A stretch of 64,000 nt of DNA from Companilactobacillus musae (GCF_003967595.1 NZ_BIFW01000002.1:346528-410527), one strand, 5' to 3'. Shown: positions 44,318 through 53,134, counted from the stretch's first letter. Translations and numbers: made by a program. Notes: a model not told the origin generated them from the sequence alone.

Positions 44318-44440
44318 TTAATGTTTAATCCATTTTATGACGTTTCTAATTATGCCCTTTGAAGTCATCGCGCCCATTAACATTCTAGCTTTTCCACCTG
44401 ATATTGTTGATAGTTCTTTTTCTGAAATATTCTTTTTCAT
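44318..44440 (-). CDS. Double-glycine-leader peptide pheromone precursor
   Basis: 40 codons. Leader MKKNISEKELSTISGG fits the double-glycine consensus (LS-x2-EL-x2-I-x-GG) of class II bacteriocins and inducing peptides. The mature part would be 24 residues, begins KARMLMG, ends WIKH, carries net charge about +6 and is amphipathic, like plantaricin A (26 residues). GGGGAG lies 9 bases before the ATG. It is directly followed by the kinase and regulator genes, the plnABCD order. A C39 ABC exporter is needed and is not in the window. It could also have bacteriocin activity. Confidence 0.88.
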   Translation of the reverse strand: MKKNISEKELSTISGGKARMLMGAMTSKGIIRNVIKWIKH

Positions 44441-44532
44441 AATATTATCTCCCCTAATAATCTATAATAAAAAATCACTATATTGACTATACTTCAAATT
44501 AATATATTCACTCATCAAATACCACTTTGGAT

Positions 44533-44598
44533 ATTATACTATTTCAAACAAATTTATCTATATAAAAAATATAAACGTTGATTTTTACATATAAACGT
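44533..44598 (-). promoter_or_regulatory. Pheromone-operon promoter with LytTR direct repeats
   Basis: ATAAACGT occurs at 44571 and 44591 (20 bp period, ATATAAACGT in extended form). A TATAAT -10 box (minus strand) lies at 44533-44538 and the -35 position is poor. This is the geometry of AgrA/PlnC binding sites. Predicted transcription start is near 44526. Confidence 0.75.
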
Positions 44599-44738
44599 AT
44601 TATTTTTCGATTTACAGATTTTCTAGAATCTCTCCAGAATAAATAACAAATGATTTTTCCGTTCTAAAAGCAGCATAATTAAGTGTCCAAACTTAAGGGC
44701 TCAGATCAATGGTAGTTCATTTTTCATCACCACTATTT
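44599..44738. other. Non-coding gap between the pheromone promoter and the next gene
   Basis: AT-rich. The inverted repeat CTTAAGTTTGGACACTTAA (minus strand) lies near 44680-44697. No promoter, terminator or frame could be assigned. Confidence 0.3.
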
Positions 44739-45059
44739 TTAATTCAACGGACCAAATGTAAAATGAGTTGCTCCAAGTCCATATCCTAAATTCACATCTC
44801 GCATCGTCTTTTGATCCAAATTATTCAGCTTATCTTTTACAAATTGATATAACACTCGATTATTTTTGGGCAACGTCATTGGAACGATGAAGTTATCATG
44901 ATAGAGCTTATAAATTTTTAAACAAACATCTAGCTCACTTGCTCCACTTTTTAACTCTTGAGCACACTCTAATAATCCTTTTTTGTACTCTTTAGGCTGA
45001 TTGGACAAGTCCTCTTGATATGCCTCATCAATCAATTCAAATAAACCTTTATTCGTCAA
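44739..45059 (-). CDS. Small soluble protein, possible bacteriocin immunity protein
   Basis: 106 residues from the UUG at 45059, chosen because AAAGGGG lies 8-13 bases upstream; a UUG at 45077 lacks a ribosome site. Mostly helical, with LLECAQELKSGASELDVCLKIYKLYHD and a Gly-rich end (LGYGLGATHFTFGP). Length, helices and placement just upstream of a peptide-regulated locus fit the EntA-type immunity family, but no motif is decisive. No LytTR repeat was found upstream, so it may be constitutive. Confidence 0.55.
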   Translation of the reverse strand: MTNKGLFELIDEAYQEDLSNQPKEYKKGLLECAQELKSGASELDVCLKIYKLYHDNFIVPMTLPKNNRVLYQFVKDKLNNLDQKTMRDVNLGYGLGATHFTFGPLN

Positions 45060-45153
45060 AATAACATCCCCTTTCAAGTATATTCTAGTGGGAAGGTAAC
45101 TTTAATTTGTAAAAATATCCCCAATGGTGGGATTTATGATCATATTCATGCAA

Positions 45154-45336
45154 TTAAGGCATAAACAGGGGAATAATGAGTAATATTTTTAACCATTGTT
45201 TAAGAAAGTTGGGATGTTTAATATATTCTTGGTTTGGAGTTAATAGATAATATACTTCTACTAGTACTGTTAAAAATAACGATGTAATGATCCATACGCC
45301 AATCCATGCAGCGATAATTAGTAATTCAGTCATCAC
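45154..45336 (-). CDS. 60-residue membrane protein
   Basis: One long N-terminal membrane span (LLIIAAWIGVWIITSLFLTVLVEVYYLL) and a second near the C-terminus (LLIIPLFMP). GGAG lies 7 bases before the GTG at 45336 (an ATG follows at 45333). No family recognised. A decayed copy of its 3' half lies at 41565. Being on the edge of the quorum-sensing locus suggests a link to peptide immunity, which is only a guess. Confidence 0.55.
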   Translation of the reverse strand: MMTELLIIAAWIGVWIITSLFLTVLVEVYYLLTPNQEYIKHPNFLKQWLKILLIIPLFMP

Positions 45337-45661
45337 GGTTAATCTCCTATTAATTAATTGTTGTTGTGCAGTATATAAATATTTTTACTGACTCTCACTA
45401 ATACATCTATTCTTTCATCTTCACATTATTAACAACAAATGCAAATTTTTCTTATTAAGATTAATTTAGATTCGAGGGAGCTTTGACAACGAAAGAGGTA
45501 AATAATAAAATATTTATGGGAAACTTAAGCAAGGGAAACTGACAAATATCTCAAAAGTTTCAGTGATGGTGAATGTTTAGTATGCATCTGTTTATAGAAT
45601 CAGAATAGATGTTAGGCATAATACTCATCTTATACAAAATAGCTTAGGAAAATAACATGTA
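45337..45661. other. Gene-free stretch with one plus-strand promoter
   Basis: TTGACA (45483-45488) and TAAAAT (45506-45511) are spaced 17 bases and read rightward to the 70-residue gene through a purine-rich leader of about 140 nt. The left half holds nothing I recognise. Confidence 0.5.
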
Positions 45662-45874
45662 ATGGGATCTAGTATGAAAAAACTTATGACAATAAAAATA
45701 AACAAAAAGTTTTACAAAAAATTAGGATTCTGGGTTGGACTATCTTTATGTTACGAAGCAATCAATATATTTAAAGATAGTTTTTTCTCATTTAATGGAT
45801 TAATAAATATTATCGGTTTAATACTTGGCTTGGCAGCTATTTATTTGGCCTTAACAGAAAAAAAAGAGAATTAA
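45662..45874 (+). CDS. Small membrane protein, unknown
   Basis: 70 residues: basic N-terminus (KKLMTIKINKKFYKK) and two membrane spans, ending LALTEKKEN. ATG at 45662 or 45674; the ribosome site is weak (AGGAAA). A promoter at 45483 and a strong terminator right after it support expression. No family recognised. Confidence 0.5.
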   Translation: MGSSMKKLMTIKINKKFYKKLGFWVGLSLCYEAINIFKDSFFSFNGLINIIGLILGLAAIYLALTEKKEN

Positions 45875-45906
45875 ATTAACTTATATTCCATATGGTTATT
45901 AATAAC

Positions 45907-45948
45907 AAAAAAGAGTTTGAGAATAAAAATTCTCAAACTTTTTTTTTA
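45907..45948. terminator. Bidirectional terminator
   Basis: AAAAGAGTTTGAGAAT pairs with ATTCTCAAACTTTT around AAAA; nine T follow. Lies between convergent genes. Confidence 0.88.
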
Positions 45949-45952
45949 CTAA

Positions 45953-46420
45953 TTATATTTGTCCAACTTCAACTGAAGCATCATTAGACAATTTCTTTTG
46001 TAAGTACTTTTCCATTTCTTTATAGGAGATATTAAAATTCATCTCAACTTGTTGTGGTCGTTTTGTGTTGAAGATAACTGCTACTTTAGGTTTACGTCCT
46101 GGAATTTCAATGGGAATCAAGGTTACGTGAACTACTTGAGCATAATCGAGAACACCTGAATAAAAACCGTTTAAAACGATTTTCTTTTCGCCAACGCCAC
46201 CAACGCCATTCATAATATTTAACAACATGAATAGAGCCACCATGATGATGTATGACAATTGACCAGTTGGTGAAACTAACAACCAAGCGCCAATAAACGC
46301 CGCAAAGATCAATGATGAAATTTTATAAATCGATCTTATTTCAATTTGTGATTGCCAATAGACATTAAAAACAGCACCAATAAAGAAGATAACATCAACT
46401 ATTAGTAATATTACGCTCAT
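45953..46420 (-). CDS. Membrane protein with C-terminal soluble domain, unknown
   Basis: 155 residues: three membrane spans in the first 75 residues, then a beta-rich domain (KIVLNGFYSGVLDYAQVV ... PGRKPKVAVIFNTKR) resembling a PH-like fold as in DUF5673-type proteins. The fold guess is weak. AAGGGATAG ribosome site. Monocistronic. Confidence 0.65.
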   Translation of the reverse strand: MSVILLIVDVIFFIGAVFNVYWQSQIEIRSIYKISSLIFAAFIGAWLLVSPTGQLSYIIMVALFMLLNIMNGVGGVGEKKIVLNGFYSGVLDYAQVVHVTLIPIEIPGRKPKVAVIFNTKRPQQVEMNFNISYKEMEKYLQKKLSNDASVEVGQI

Positions 46421-46616
46421 ATAACTCTATCCCTTTTCTACTATTTAATTTACTACCTACATTGTATCGTACTTGCATATCAATTACATGCTGACAAGCT
46501 TTACAGGCGGTATATCTTCTACTTAAAAATTTTTGTGAATAATATTAATCTAACATAAATAAATTAATCTTTCAGGATTGAAGATGCTTACAACGTCAAT
46601 AATTGAAGATTTTTTG

Positions 46617-46630
46617 TTAGGTTACCTTAA
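46617..46630 (+). promoter_or_regulatory. Possible metalloregulator box upstream of mntH
   Basis: TTAGGTTACCTTAA is an imperfect palindrome of the DtxR/MntR type, 90 bases before the mntH start. Assigned by resemblance and position only. Confidence 0.35.
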
Positions 46631-46706
46631 TTTTATTGTTTATTTACTTTAAAGTTGCTCTCTAACATGATATTATATCTTGAGATTAAAAAAGGGGGAT
46701 ATAAGC

Positions 46707-48071
46707 TTGAGTGAAAAAAATAAAAAACACGAGAGCCTAATTCATTATGCTAACGGCCCTTCCTTGGAAGAAATTAATGACACCGTTGAAGTTCCTACTG
46801 ACGCAGGTTTCTTTAAAACCCTATTAGCATACAGTGGCCCGGGAGCTTTAGTTGCCGTGGGTTACATGGATCCAGGTAACTGGGTAACATCAATTGCTGG
46901 TGGTGCTCAATTCAAATACAAATTACTATCTGTTATCTTGATTTCTAGTTTGATTGCGATGCTTTTGCAATACATGGCGGCTAAACTAGGGATTGTGACC
47001 GGAAGGGATTTGGCACAATTAACAAGAGATCGTACTTCCAAAGTTGGAGGTTTTATTCTCTGGATAATTACCGAACTTGCTATTATGGCAACTGATATTG
47101 CGGAGATCATTGGTTCCGCGATTGCCTTGAAATTGCTTTTCAATATTCCAGTCCTCTGGGGTGTTATCATTACAGCCTTTGATGTTCTGTTATTACTAGT
47201 CTTAATGAAACTAGGTTTCAGAAAGATCGAAGCCATTGTAGCGACACTTATTATGGTTATTCTATTTGTTTTCTTATACGAAGTTATCCTAGCTAAGCCC
47301 GATATGGGTCAAATGATGGTTGGGTTCGTACCAGAACCTCAAATTCTTCAAAACCAAAGTATGCTTTACTTATCACTTGGTATTGTTGGTGCAACAGTTA
47401 TGCCTCATAATCTTTACTTGCATTCATCAATTTCTCAAGCTAGAAAATACGACCGTGAAGACCCTAAGAGTGTTCACCAAGCCGTTCGTTTCTCAACTTG
47501 GGATTCAAATATCCAATTAACATTAGCTTTTGTTGTTAATACTTTACTATTACTTCTAGGTGCTGCTTTATTCTATGGCACAAACAGTGATTTAGGACGT
47601 TTCGTAGATCTATTTAATGCTTTGCAAGATCCTAAAGTTGCCGGAGCTGTTGCCAGTCCTGTCTTGAGTATTCTGTTCGCTATTGCTTTGTTAGCTTCAG
47701 GTCAAAACTCAACTATTACTGGTACACTATCTGGTCAGATCGTTATGGAAGGTTTCGTCCACATGAAGATGAAACTTTGGGCAAGACGTGTAATTACTCG
47801 TTTGATGTCCATCATTCCAGTTATTACCTTTGCTATTATTTACAACGGTAATGAAGCTAAAATCGAATCACTTTTGACATTCTCACAAGTATTCTTGAGT
47901 GTTGCGTTACCATTCTCAATTTTCCCATTGATCAAGTTTACAAGTAATAAAAAACTCATGGGTGAATTCGCTAATAACAAATTCGTTGAATATATCGGCT
48001 ACTTTGTTGCGGTTGTCTTAACAATTCTAAACATCTGGTTGATCTATACTACATTTGTTCCTACGGCTTAA
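46707..48071 (+). CDS. mntH: Nramp-family Mn2+/H+ symporter
   Basis: 454 residues, 11 membrane spans. Metal-binding MDPGNW in span 1 and MPHNLYLH in span 6 are the Nramp signatures. Imports Mn2+ (and Fe2+), important in lactobacilli that rely on manganese against oxidative stress. UUG start at 46707 set by GGGGG 9 bases upstream; the earlier UUG at 46680 lacks one. A DtxR-like box lies upstream. Confidence 0.92.
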   Translation: MSEKNKKHESLIHYANGPSLEEINDTVEVPTDAGFFKTLLAYSGPGALVAVGYMDPGNWVTSIAGGAQFKYKLLSVILISSLIAMLLQYMAAKLGIVTGRDLAQLTRDRTSKVGGFILWIITELAIMATDIAEIIGSAIALKLLFNIPVLWGVIITAFDVLLLLVLMKLGFRKIEAIVATLIMVILFVFLYEVILAKPDMGQMMVGFVPEPQILQNQSMLYLSLGIVGATVMPHNLYLHSSISQARKYDREDPKSVHQAVRFSTWDSNIQLTLAFVVNTLLLLLGAALFYGTNSDLGRFVDLFNALQDPKVAGAVASPVLSILFAIALLASGQNSTITGTLSGQIVMEGFVHMKMKLWARRVITRLMSIIPVITFAIIYNGNEAKIESLLTFSQVFLSVALPFSIFPLIKFTSNKKLMGEFANNKFVEYIGYFVAVVLTILNIWLIYTTFVPTA

Positions 48072-48079
48072 AATACACT

Positions 48080-48112
48080 TAACTCTGACATGAAAATGTT
48101 GGAGTTTTTTTG
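48080..48112 (+). terminator. Intrinsic terminator after mntH
   Basis: AACTCTGACAT pairs with ATGTTGGAGTT around GAAA; T run follows. Confidence 0.8.
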
Positions 48113-48242
48113 TTATTATTTATAACGAAAGCATAACGAAAAAATGAGTTGCCATTTGCTTTACCTCTCAATCGCAACCATTAAGTACTGTTGGGAAAAA
48201 CGTCTTACCCGTAGAATTGGAATCAATCAGGAGGATATCAAA

Positions 48243-48764
48243 ATGAAAATTGGAGATCAATTACAAAAGCAAAGAAAAATTCACGATATGTCTCAAGATA
48301 GTTTGGCTAAAAAGTTACATATTTCTCGTCAATCTATTTCAAAATGGGAAAATGGTGCATCTTTGCCTAGTTTCAGTAATATTATGGCAATTAGTAGGAT
48401 TTTTAATATTTCTCTTGATGAATTAATTAAGGGGGATGATGATTTAATGAACAAATTAGAAAATAGCAAAGGCATAAACAACTTAATTTACTCTATAATT
48501 GGCAGTTTTGCTGTAGGAATTTCACTTTGGTTCCTACTAAAATATACGGGACTCTATAATAATTTAACAATCAAAATGTTACTAACTTTGGGAATCGTTA
48601 TATCATTTATAATGTTAATGTCAAATATCAACTGGAAAAATATTCGTCAAGTAATTACACATAAAGCAATTTTCTGGTTGATAATTTTTTTCATATTAAG
48701 TTTAATTCCCAAAGTTAATAACTTTCTCATTGGTTTCAATATTGGCTATCATTCATTTCACTAA
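48243..48764 (+). CDS. XRE-family regulator with C-terminal membrane spans
   Basis: 173 residues. HTH at the N-terminus (LQKQRKIHDMSQDSLAKKLHI, SRQSISKWENG) followed by three hydrophobic spans. AGGAGG precedes the ATG at 48243. Membrane-tethered XRE regulators of this layout are common in lactobacilli; regulon unknown. The next gene, terC, has its own promoter, so functional linkage is uncertain. Confidence 0.83.
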   Translation: MKIGDQLQKQRKIHDMSQDSLAKKLHISRQSISKWENGASLPSFSNIMAISRIFNISLDELIKGDDDLMNKLENSKGINNLIYSIIGSFAVGISLWFLLKYTGLYNNLTIKMLLTLGIVISFIMLMSNINWKNIRQVITHKAIFWLIIFFILSLIPKVNNFLIGFNIGYHSFH

Positions 48765-48769
48765 ATTCA

Positions 48770-48797
48770 TTGACAGTATCTTTTGATTTTATATAAA
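48770..48797 (+). promoter_or_regulatory. Sigma-A promoter of terC
   Basis: TTGACA at 48770-48775 and TATAAA at 48792-48797 with 16 bases between. No manganese riboswitch (yybP-ykoY) is visible in the 75-base leader. Confidence 0.7.
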
Positions 48798-48869
48798 CCG
48801 ATTGTAAAGTAATAACTTAATCTGGTATTATTTACCCTAAGAAATTAAATAGAAAGCAAGGAATATTGA

Positions 48870-49643
48870 TTGAATGCACTAGTAAATATGTACGGTCCAT
48901 TCTTTGATCTTCATAACTGGGCAACGGTTATTGAATCGGGGGAAGATTGGTTAATTATTTTATCTTTGGTAGTCATGGAATGTATGTTGTCGGTTGATAA
49001 CGCTGTTGTTTTAGCTGCTCAAACACAATCACTACCCAACAAGGTTGAACAAGAGAAGTCATTATTCTATGGACTTTTCGGTGCTTACATTTTTAGATTC
49101 TTGGTCATCGGTATCGGAGTTTACCTAATAAACTTCTGGTGGATCAAGGTCTTTGGTGCTGGCTACTTGTTCTATCTTTTCTTAAAGCATTTCTTCTTTA
49201 ATAGAAATAAGAATGTTCAAGTTCCCACTGAGCCTAAAAAAGAAAATGCTCTTGAAAAGCATTTACATATTTCTAGATTCTGGCAAGTTGTTATCTCGAT
49301 TGAATTAATGGATATCGTCTTCTCAATTGATTCTGTCTTAGCTTCCCTAGCTGTCTCCAGCAATCCTGTTATTGTTCTGATCGGTGGAATGATTGGCATT
49401 TTAGCTATGAGAGGTATTGCCGAGCTTATCATGGGACTAATGAAGAAGATTCCGGAATTAAACGGAATGGCTTACTTCTTGATTCTTTTCATTTCAATTA
49501 AGTTGTTCTTATCGATTCCAGCTATCGACATCGAAATTCCTAATATGGTCTTTGTCGGCGTCTTGATTGCTGCTATCGTTATTACCTTGATAATTCATCA
49601 AATCAACAATAACCGAGCTCCTAAAAGTAAAAAGAAAAACTAA
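48870..49643 (+). CDS. TerC-family membrane protein
   Basis: 257 residues, seven or so spans. The two acidic motifs VVMECMLSVDNAVVLA and ELMDIVFSIDSVLA are the TerC signature. The family includes Mn2+ exporters and proteins that metallate secreted enzymes; closeness to mntH makes a manganese role attractive. UUG start, AAGGA upstream. Terminator follows. Confidence 0.88.
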   Translation: MNALVNMYGPFFDLHNWATVIESGEDWLIILSLVVMECMLSVDNAVVLAAQTQSLPNKVEQEKSLFYGLFGAYIFRFLVIGIGVYLINFWWIKVFGAGYLFYLFLKHFFFNRNKNVQVPTEPKKENALEKHLHISRFWQVVISIELMDIVFSIDSVLASLAVSSNPVIVLIGGMIGILAMRGIAELIMGLMKKIPELNGMAYFLILFISIKLFLSIPAIDIEIPNMVFVGVLIAAIVITLIIHQINNNRAPKSKKKN

Positions 49644-49644
49644 A

Positions 49645-49697
49645 AAAATAACATCTATCAAGTAACCTTATAAACCACTTGGTAGATGTTATTTTTT
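49645..49697. terminator. Bidirectional terminator between terC and the permease
   Basis: AATAACATCTATCAAGT pairs with ACTTGGTAGATGTTATT; six T follow. Confidence 0.85.
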
Positions 49698-49703
49698 ATA
49701 TTT

Positions 49704-51107
49704 TTATTGTTTATTTTGTAATTTAGAATGTTTCAAACCATAAACAAAGTAGACTACGATACCAATTGAGATCCAAATTCCAACACTGATTTTAGAAATC
49801 GTTGGTAACATAAGCAAGAAGTAAATACTTGCTAGTCCAGCTAAGATTGGTAAAACCGGATACCAAGGCATTTTAAAGCCATCATTAGGAATATCTTTTC
49901 TTTTACGTAAAGGAATAATTCCAAATGATATAAATACGAAGGCTAATAATGTACCTGCATTGATCAATGATGTTAATTCAGTTAATGGTACTAATCCAGC
50001 AAAAACAGCTTGAACAACGGTTGCTACCCAAATAGCATTCTTTGGTACTGAGAACTTTGTATCAACTTCACCCATTTTTTCTGGCAACAGTCCATCACGA
50101 CCTAGCGCATAAACCAAACGCGAACCACCGAAGAACATTGTCAATAACGATGTAAAGATACCAACCAGTGCTCCAATAGTAATCAGCTTATTCCAAGTAT
50201 CTAGATGTACTACTTTCAATGCATAAGCTGCAGGATCATCAACATTTAAGTCTTTATAATTAACAATACCTGTTAAAACAAATGAAAAACCAACATATAG
50301 AATAACTGCAACCACAACAGTTCCCAAAACTCCACGAACGACATCACGCTTAGGATTAATAGTTTCTGCTGAATTGGCAGCCAAAGCATCAAACCCTACA
50401 AAGGCAAAGAATACAGTTGCCGTAGCGGTTGAAATCCCACCCATTCCAAATGGTTCTGTATGGAATTGTTTAGGATAAAATGGCACATAATTACTTGTTT
50501 TAATATAAAAAGCCCCGACAACGATAAATAAAATAATAATTGCAACTTTAATCAAAACTGCAACATTTTCAACTTTTTTAGATAAACTAGCACCTTGTAA
50601 AATAATCGCTGCAATTAACAAAACGATTAAGGTAGCGGACAAATTTATTCCCCCACCTTCCAAAGGACCTGCTGCTAAAAACTTAGGCATATGAACTCCA
50701 AAAGCACCTAAGATATTGTTATTAAAGTACGAGGCAAAACCGACCGCTTCAGCAGACACAGTCAAAAAGTACTCCAAAATCAAGGCCCAACCTAAAATCC
50801 AGCCAATAATTTCACCATAAATTACTGCACCAAATGAATATGCTGAACCAGCAACTGGCATGGCAGATGAAAATTCCGCATATGCCATACCAACGAAGCC
50901 TGACACAATCGCCGCTATCAAAAAGGCAATCGTAACTGCAGGTCCGGCGTGCAAAGCCGCTTCATGTCCAGGTAAAATAAAAATACCAGTTCCAATAACC
51001 GCTCCAATACCTAAGGACAATAAATCCCTAGCTCCTAAACTTTTGGTTAATCTGGAGTCAGCTTTTAGAAAGGTTCCAACTGACTCCTTTTTAAAGACAT
51101 TTTTCAT
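49704..51107 (-). CDS. APC-family amino acid permease (cationic amino-acid transporter type)
   Basis: 467 residues, 12 spans. GARDLLSLGIGAVIGTGIFILPG and FFAFVGFDALAANSAETINPKRDV are typical of YfnA/CAT-like proton symporters. Substrate unknown (branched-chain, cationic or aromatic amino acids possible). AAGGAGAG ribosome site. Monocistronic. Confidence 0.88.
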   Translation of the reverse strand: MKNVFKKESVGTFLKADSRLTKSLGARDLLSLGIGAVIGTGIFILPGHEAALHAGPAVTIAFLIAAIVSGFVGMAYAEFSSAMPVAGSAYSFGAVIYGEIIGWILGWALILEYFLTVSAEAVGFASYFNNNILGAFGVHMPKFLAAGPLEGGGINLSATLIVLLIAAIILQGASLSKKVENVAVLIKVAIIILFIVVGAFYIKTSNYVPFYPKQFHTEPFGMGGISTATATVFFAFVGFDALAANSAETINPKRDVVRGVLGTVVVAVILYVGFSFVLTGIVNYKDLNVDDPAAYALKVVHLDTWNKLITIGALVGIFTSLLTMFFGGSRLVYALGRDGLLPEKMGEVDTKFSVPKNAIWVATVVQAVFAGLVPLTELTSLINAGTLLAFVFISFGIIPLRKRKDIPNDGFKMPWYPVLPILAGLASIYFLLMLPTISKISVGIWISIGIVVYFVYGLKHSKLQNKQ

Positions 51108-51180
51108 AAATATCTCTCCTTAAAAATGCGTAAAGATGAATTACATTAAGTTTAAATCTTACTACAATATTTTTCATAAA

Positions 51181-51216
51181 AAAAGCAATCTTCTTTTATT
51201 AATCAAGAAGATTGCT
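51181..51216 (-). terminator. Intrinsic terminator after the AraC gene
   Basis: Minus strand AGCAATCTTCTT pairs with AAGAAGATTGCT and seven T follow; overlaps the stop codon. Confidence 0.85.
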
Positions 51217-52072
51217 AAATAATTTTATTATGATTATCCTCAGTACGATATTTTGTAGGTGCAATACCAGTATACTTTTTAAAGGTTTGACTGAAATAAC
51301 TCAATCTCGTAAATCCAAGTTCATCAGATATTTCCTTAACACTTTTATCTGATTCCCTTAAAAGAATCATCGCCTTCTGAATCTTACGAGCGTTTAAATA
51401 AACTGAAAAACTCAAACCTGTTTCCCGTTTAAATAATTTACTGAAATAATAATCAGAGAGATAAACTTTACTAGATACTTGATCAAGGGTTAAACGCTTA
51501 TCCAAATTGCCATCAATGTATTCGATTGCTGAAATAATCGAACTATTGGCAGTTGACATCACCTTTATTTGTTGCAAAGCTTTGCCCTCACTGTCCTCTA
51601 GTTCGTCAATTGCATCATTAACGTCCAAAGCATATTTAATTATAAAATTATCTATACCTCGAATTTGAATGATAATTTTTGAAACATTCTCAATCAAAAG
51701 TTTAAGATAGGCCACTTGCTTTTGCAATTTTTGCATAATCACTAAATGTTCAGAACTTGGCCCACCATCAACATCCAAAGCCACACAAATTTTACCAACC
51801 CTCTGATTGATAGCCGCAATTCTCAAAGGTGCATCCGCATATTCAAGATTATACTTATATTTATTGACGCTCAATTTGGACAAGTCAGCTTTTTTATTCA
51901 TCTTTGCCAAAGCACTACTTTCTGACAAAATACCAAATATACCCTCTTGCAAATGATCATCGTTTCCCAAAACAAAAACTGCAATTTCATTTGTTTCTGC
52001 GTAGGACTGCAACAGGTGAATAAGCATTTTATCATTACTAGACAACAAAGACTGTAAATCAAACTCTTCCAT
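51215..52072 (-). CDS. AraC-family regulator with N-terminal sensory domain
   Basis: 285 residues. Two HTHs at the C-terminus (LTLDQVSSKVYLSDYYFSKL; KSVKEISDELGFTRLSYFSQ, then FKKYTGIAPTKYR). The N-terminal 150 residues resemble a GAF/PocR-like ligand domain. In several bacteria such regulators control diol or carbohydrate use, but no such operon is adjacent. Ribosome site weak. Confidence 0.85.
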   Translation of the reverse strand: MEEFDLQSLLSSNDKMLIHLLQSYAETNEIAVFVLGNDDHLQEGIFGILSESSALAKMNKKADLSKLSVNKYKYNLEYADAPLRIAAINQRVGKICVALDVDGGPSSEHLVIMQKLQKQVAYLKLLIENVSKIIIQIRGIDNFIIKYALDVNDAIDELEDSEGKALQQIKVMSTANSSIISAIEYIDGNLDKRLTLDQVSSKVYLSDYYFSKLFKRETGLSFSVYLNARKIQKAMILLRESDKSVKEISDELGFTRLSYFSQTFKKYTGIAPTKYRTEDNHNKII

Positions 52073-52099
52073 AATTACTAGCCAACCAATCTACAATAT

Positions 52100-52459
52100 T
52101 TAAATCTTTGAATTTAGATATTCCATTAGGACTACTGCATCGTTGTGTTCTTGATCTTTGGCACTATACAAGATAAGAACATCTTGTTTTTCCAAAGCTT
52201 TTCGAATCTTTTCTAAAAATTCATTCGTATATGGATTATCTTCAATTTCAGATAGATACTTGCTTTTGAACTCAGTGTATTTTTCAGGATCATGTCCGAA
52301 CCATTTTCTCAATTCCGGACTGGGAGCAATTTGCTTTGCCCAAAGATCCAAAGCAGCTCTGACTTTTGACATACCCCTAGGCCAAAGTCGGTCTACTAAA
52401 ACACGATATCCTTCTGGCAAATCTTTATCATAAATACGTCTCAAAATCAGTTTAGACAT
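52100..52459 (-). CDS. DUF488 family protein (YeaO-like)
   Basis: 119 residues. RVLVDRLWPRGMSK and APSPELRKWFGHDPEKY are the DUF488 hallmarks. Function unknown; the family is common in bacteria. The ATG at 52459 is supported by AGAGG ten bases upstream. Confidence 0.85.
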   Translation of the reverse strand: MSKLILRRIYDKDLPEGYRVLVDRLWPRGMSKVRAALDLWAKQIAPSPELRKWFGHDPEKYTEFKSKYLSEIEDNPYTNEFLEKIRKALEKQDVLILYSAKDQEHNDAVVLMEYLNSKI

Positions 52460-52531
52460 TGAACTAACCTCTTTTTTCAATTTAATTGTATCACATCAAT
52501 TAGTCTATTTTTTACTTCTTTTTTGCCAAAA

Positions 52532-52592
52532 TTAGCACTCTGAAATATAGAGTGCTAATTTCTTGAATTTTACCAAAAATGGGTCTTATAAT
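52532..52592 (+). promoter_or_regulatory. CIRCE operator and promoter of hsp20
   Basis: TTAGCACTC, nine bases, GAGTGCTAA (52532-52558) is a perfect CIRCE element bound by HrcA. It lies just before a -35 TTGAAT (52563-52568) and a -10 TATAAT (52587-52592) spaced 18 bases. Confidence 0.93.
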
Positions 52593-52626
52593 GTACTTGT
52601 AATAAAGGGAAAGGAAGTAACAAAGT

Positions 52627-53064
52627 ATGGCAAACGAAATTATGGATCGTAATAATTTAATGAGAAATTGGTTCAACGGTGATTCTTGGATGAACAATTT
52701 ACCATCCATATTTGACAACAATTTCCCAGAAGATTCAACACTAAAAACAGATATTAAGGAAACTGATAAAAATTACGAAGTTCATGTGGATATGCCAGCA
52801 TTTGACAAGAAAGACATCGACATTAATTATGATAATGATGTTTTAACCATTAGTGGTCATCGTGATAGTTTCAACGATCACAATGATGAAAAAGGTGACA
52901 TGATTATGAGTGAGCGTTCAAGCGGTCGCTTTATGAGACAATATCACTTACCAGCAGTTGATACAGAAAACATCAAAGCTACATATGATAAAGGTGTTCT
53001 TCAAATTGATCTTCCTAAATTGGAAAAGAAGACCGACACTGGACATCATGTTGATATCAACTAA
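52627..53064 (+). CDS. hsp20: Small heat shock protein, Hsp20/alpha-crystallin family
   Basis: 145 residues. Alpha-crystallin domain about 38-135 with YEVHVDMPAFDKKDIDINY, the GRFMRQYHLP stretch and the closing GVLQIDLPK. ATP-independent holdase. Controlled by HrcA through the perfect CIRCE upstream. GGAAG ribosome site. Terminator directly downstream. Confidence 0.95.
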   Translation: MANEIMDRNNLMRNWFNGDSWMNNLPSIFDNNFPEDSTLKTDIKETDKNYEVHVDMPAFDKKDIDINYDNDVLTISGHRDSFNDHNDEKGDMIMSERSSGRFMRQYHLPAVDTENIKATYDKGVLQIDLPKLEKKTDTGHHVDIN

Positions 53065-53082
53065 TTAAACAAGACTTTCAGA

Positions 53083-53117
53083 TATCCATTATCCCTTGTG
53101 GGGTAGTGGATTTTTTT
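53083..53117 (+). terminator. Intrinsic terminator after hsp20
   Basis: ATCCATTATCCC pairs with GGGGTAGTGGAT around TTGT, then seven T. Confidence 0.85.
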
Positions 53118-53134
53118 ATATCAACTAAGCTAGC

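Noticed and set aside
48776..48869. Manganese riboswitch (yybP-ykoY) before terC
   Set aside because: The leader is short and lacks the conserved paired purine-rich loops.
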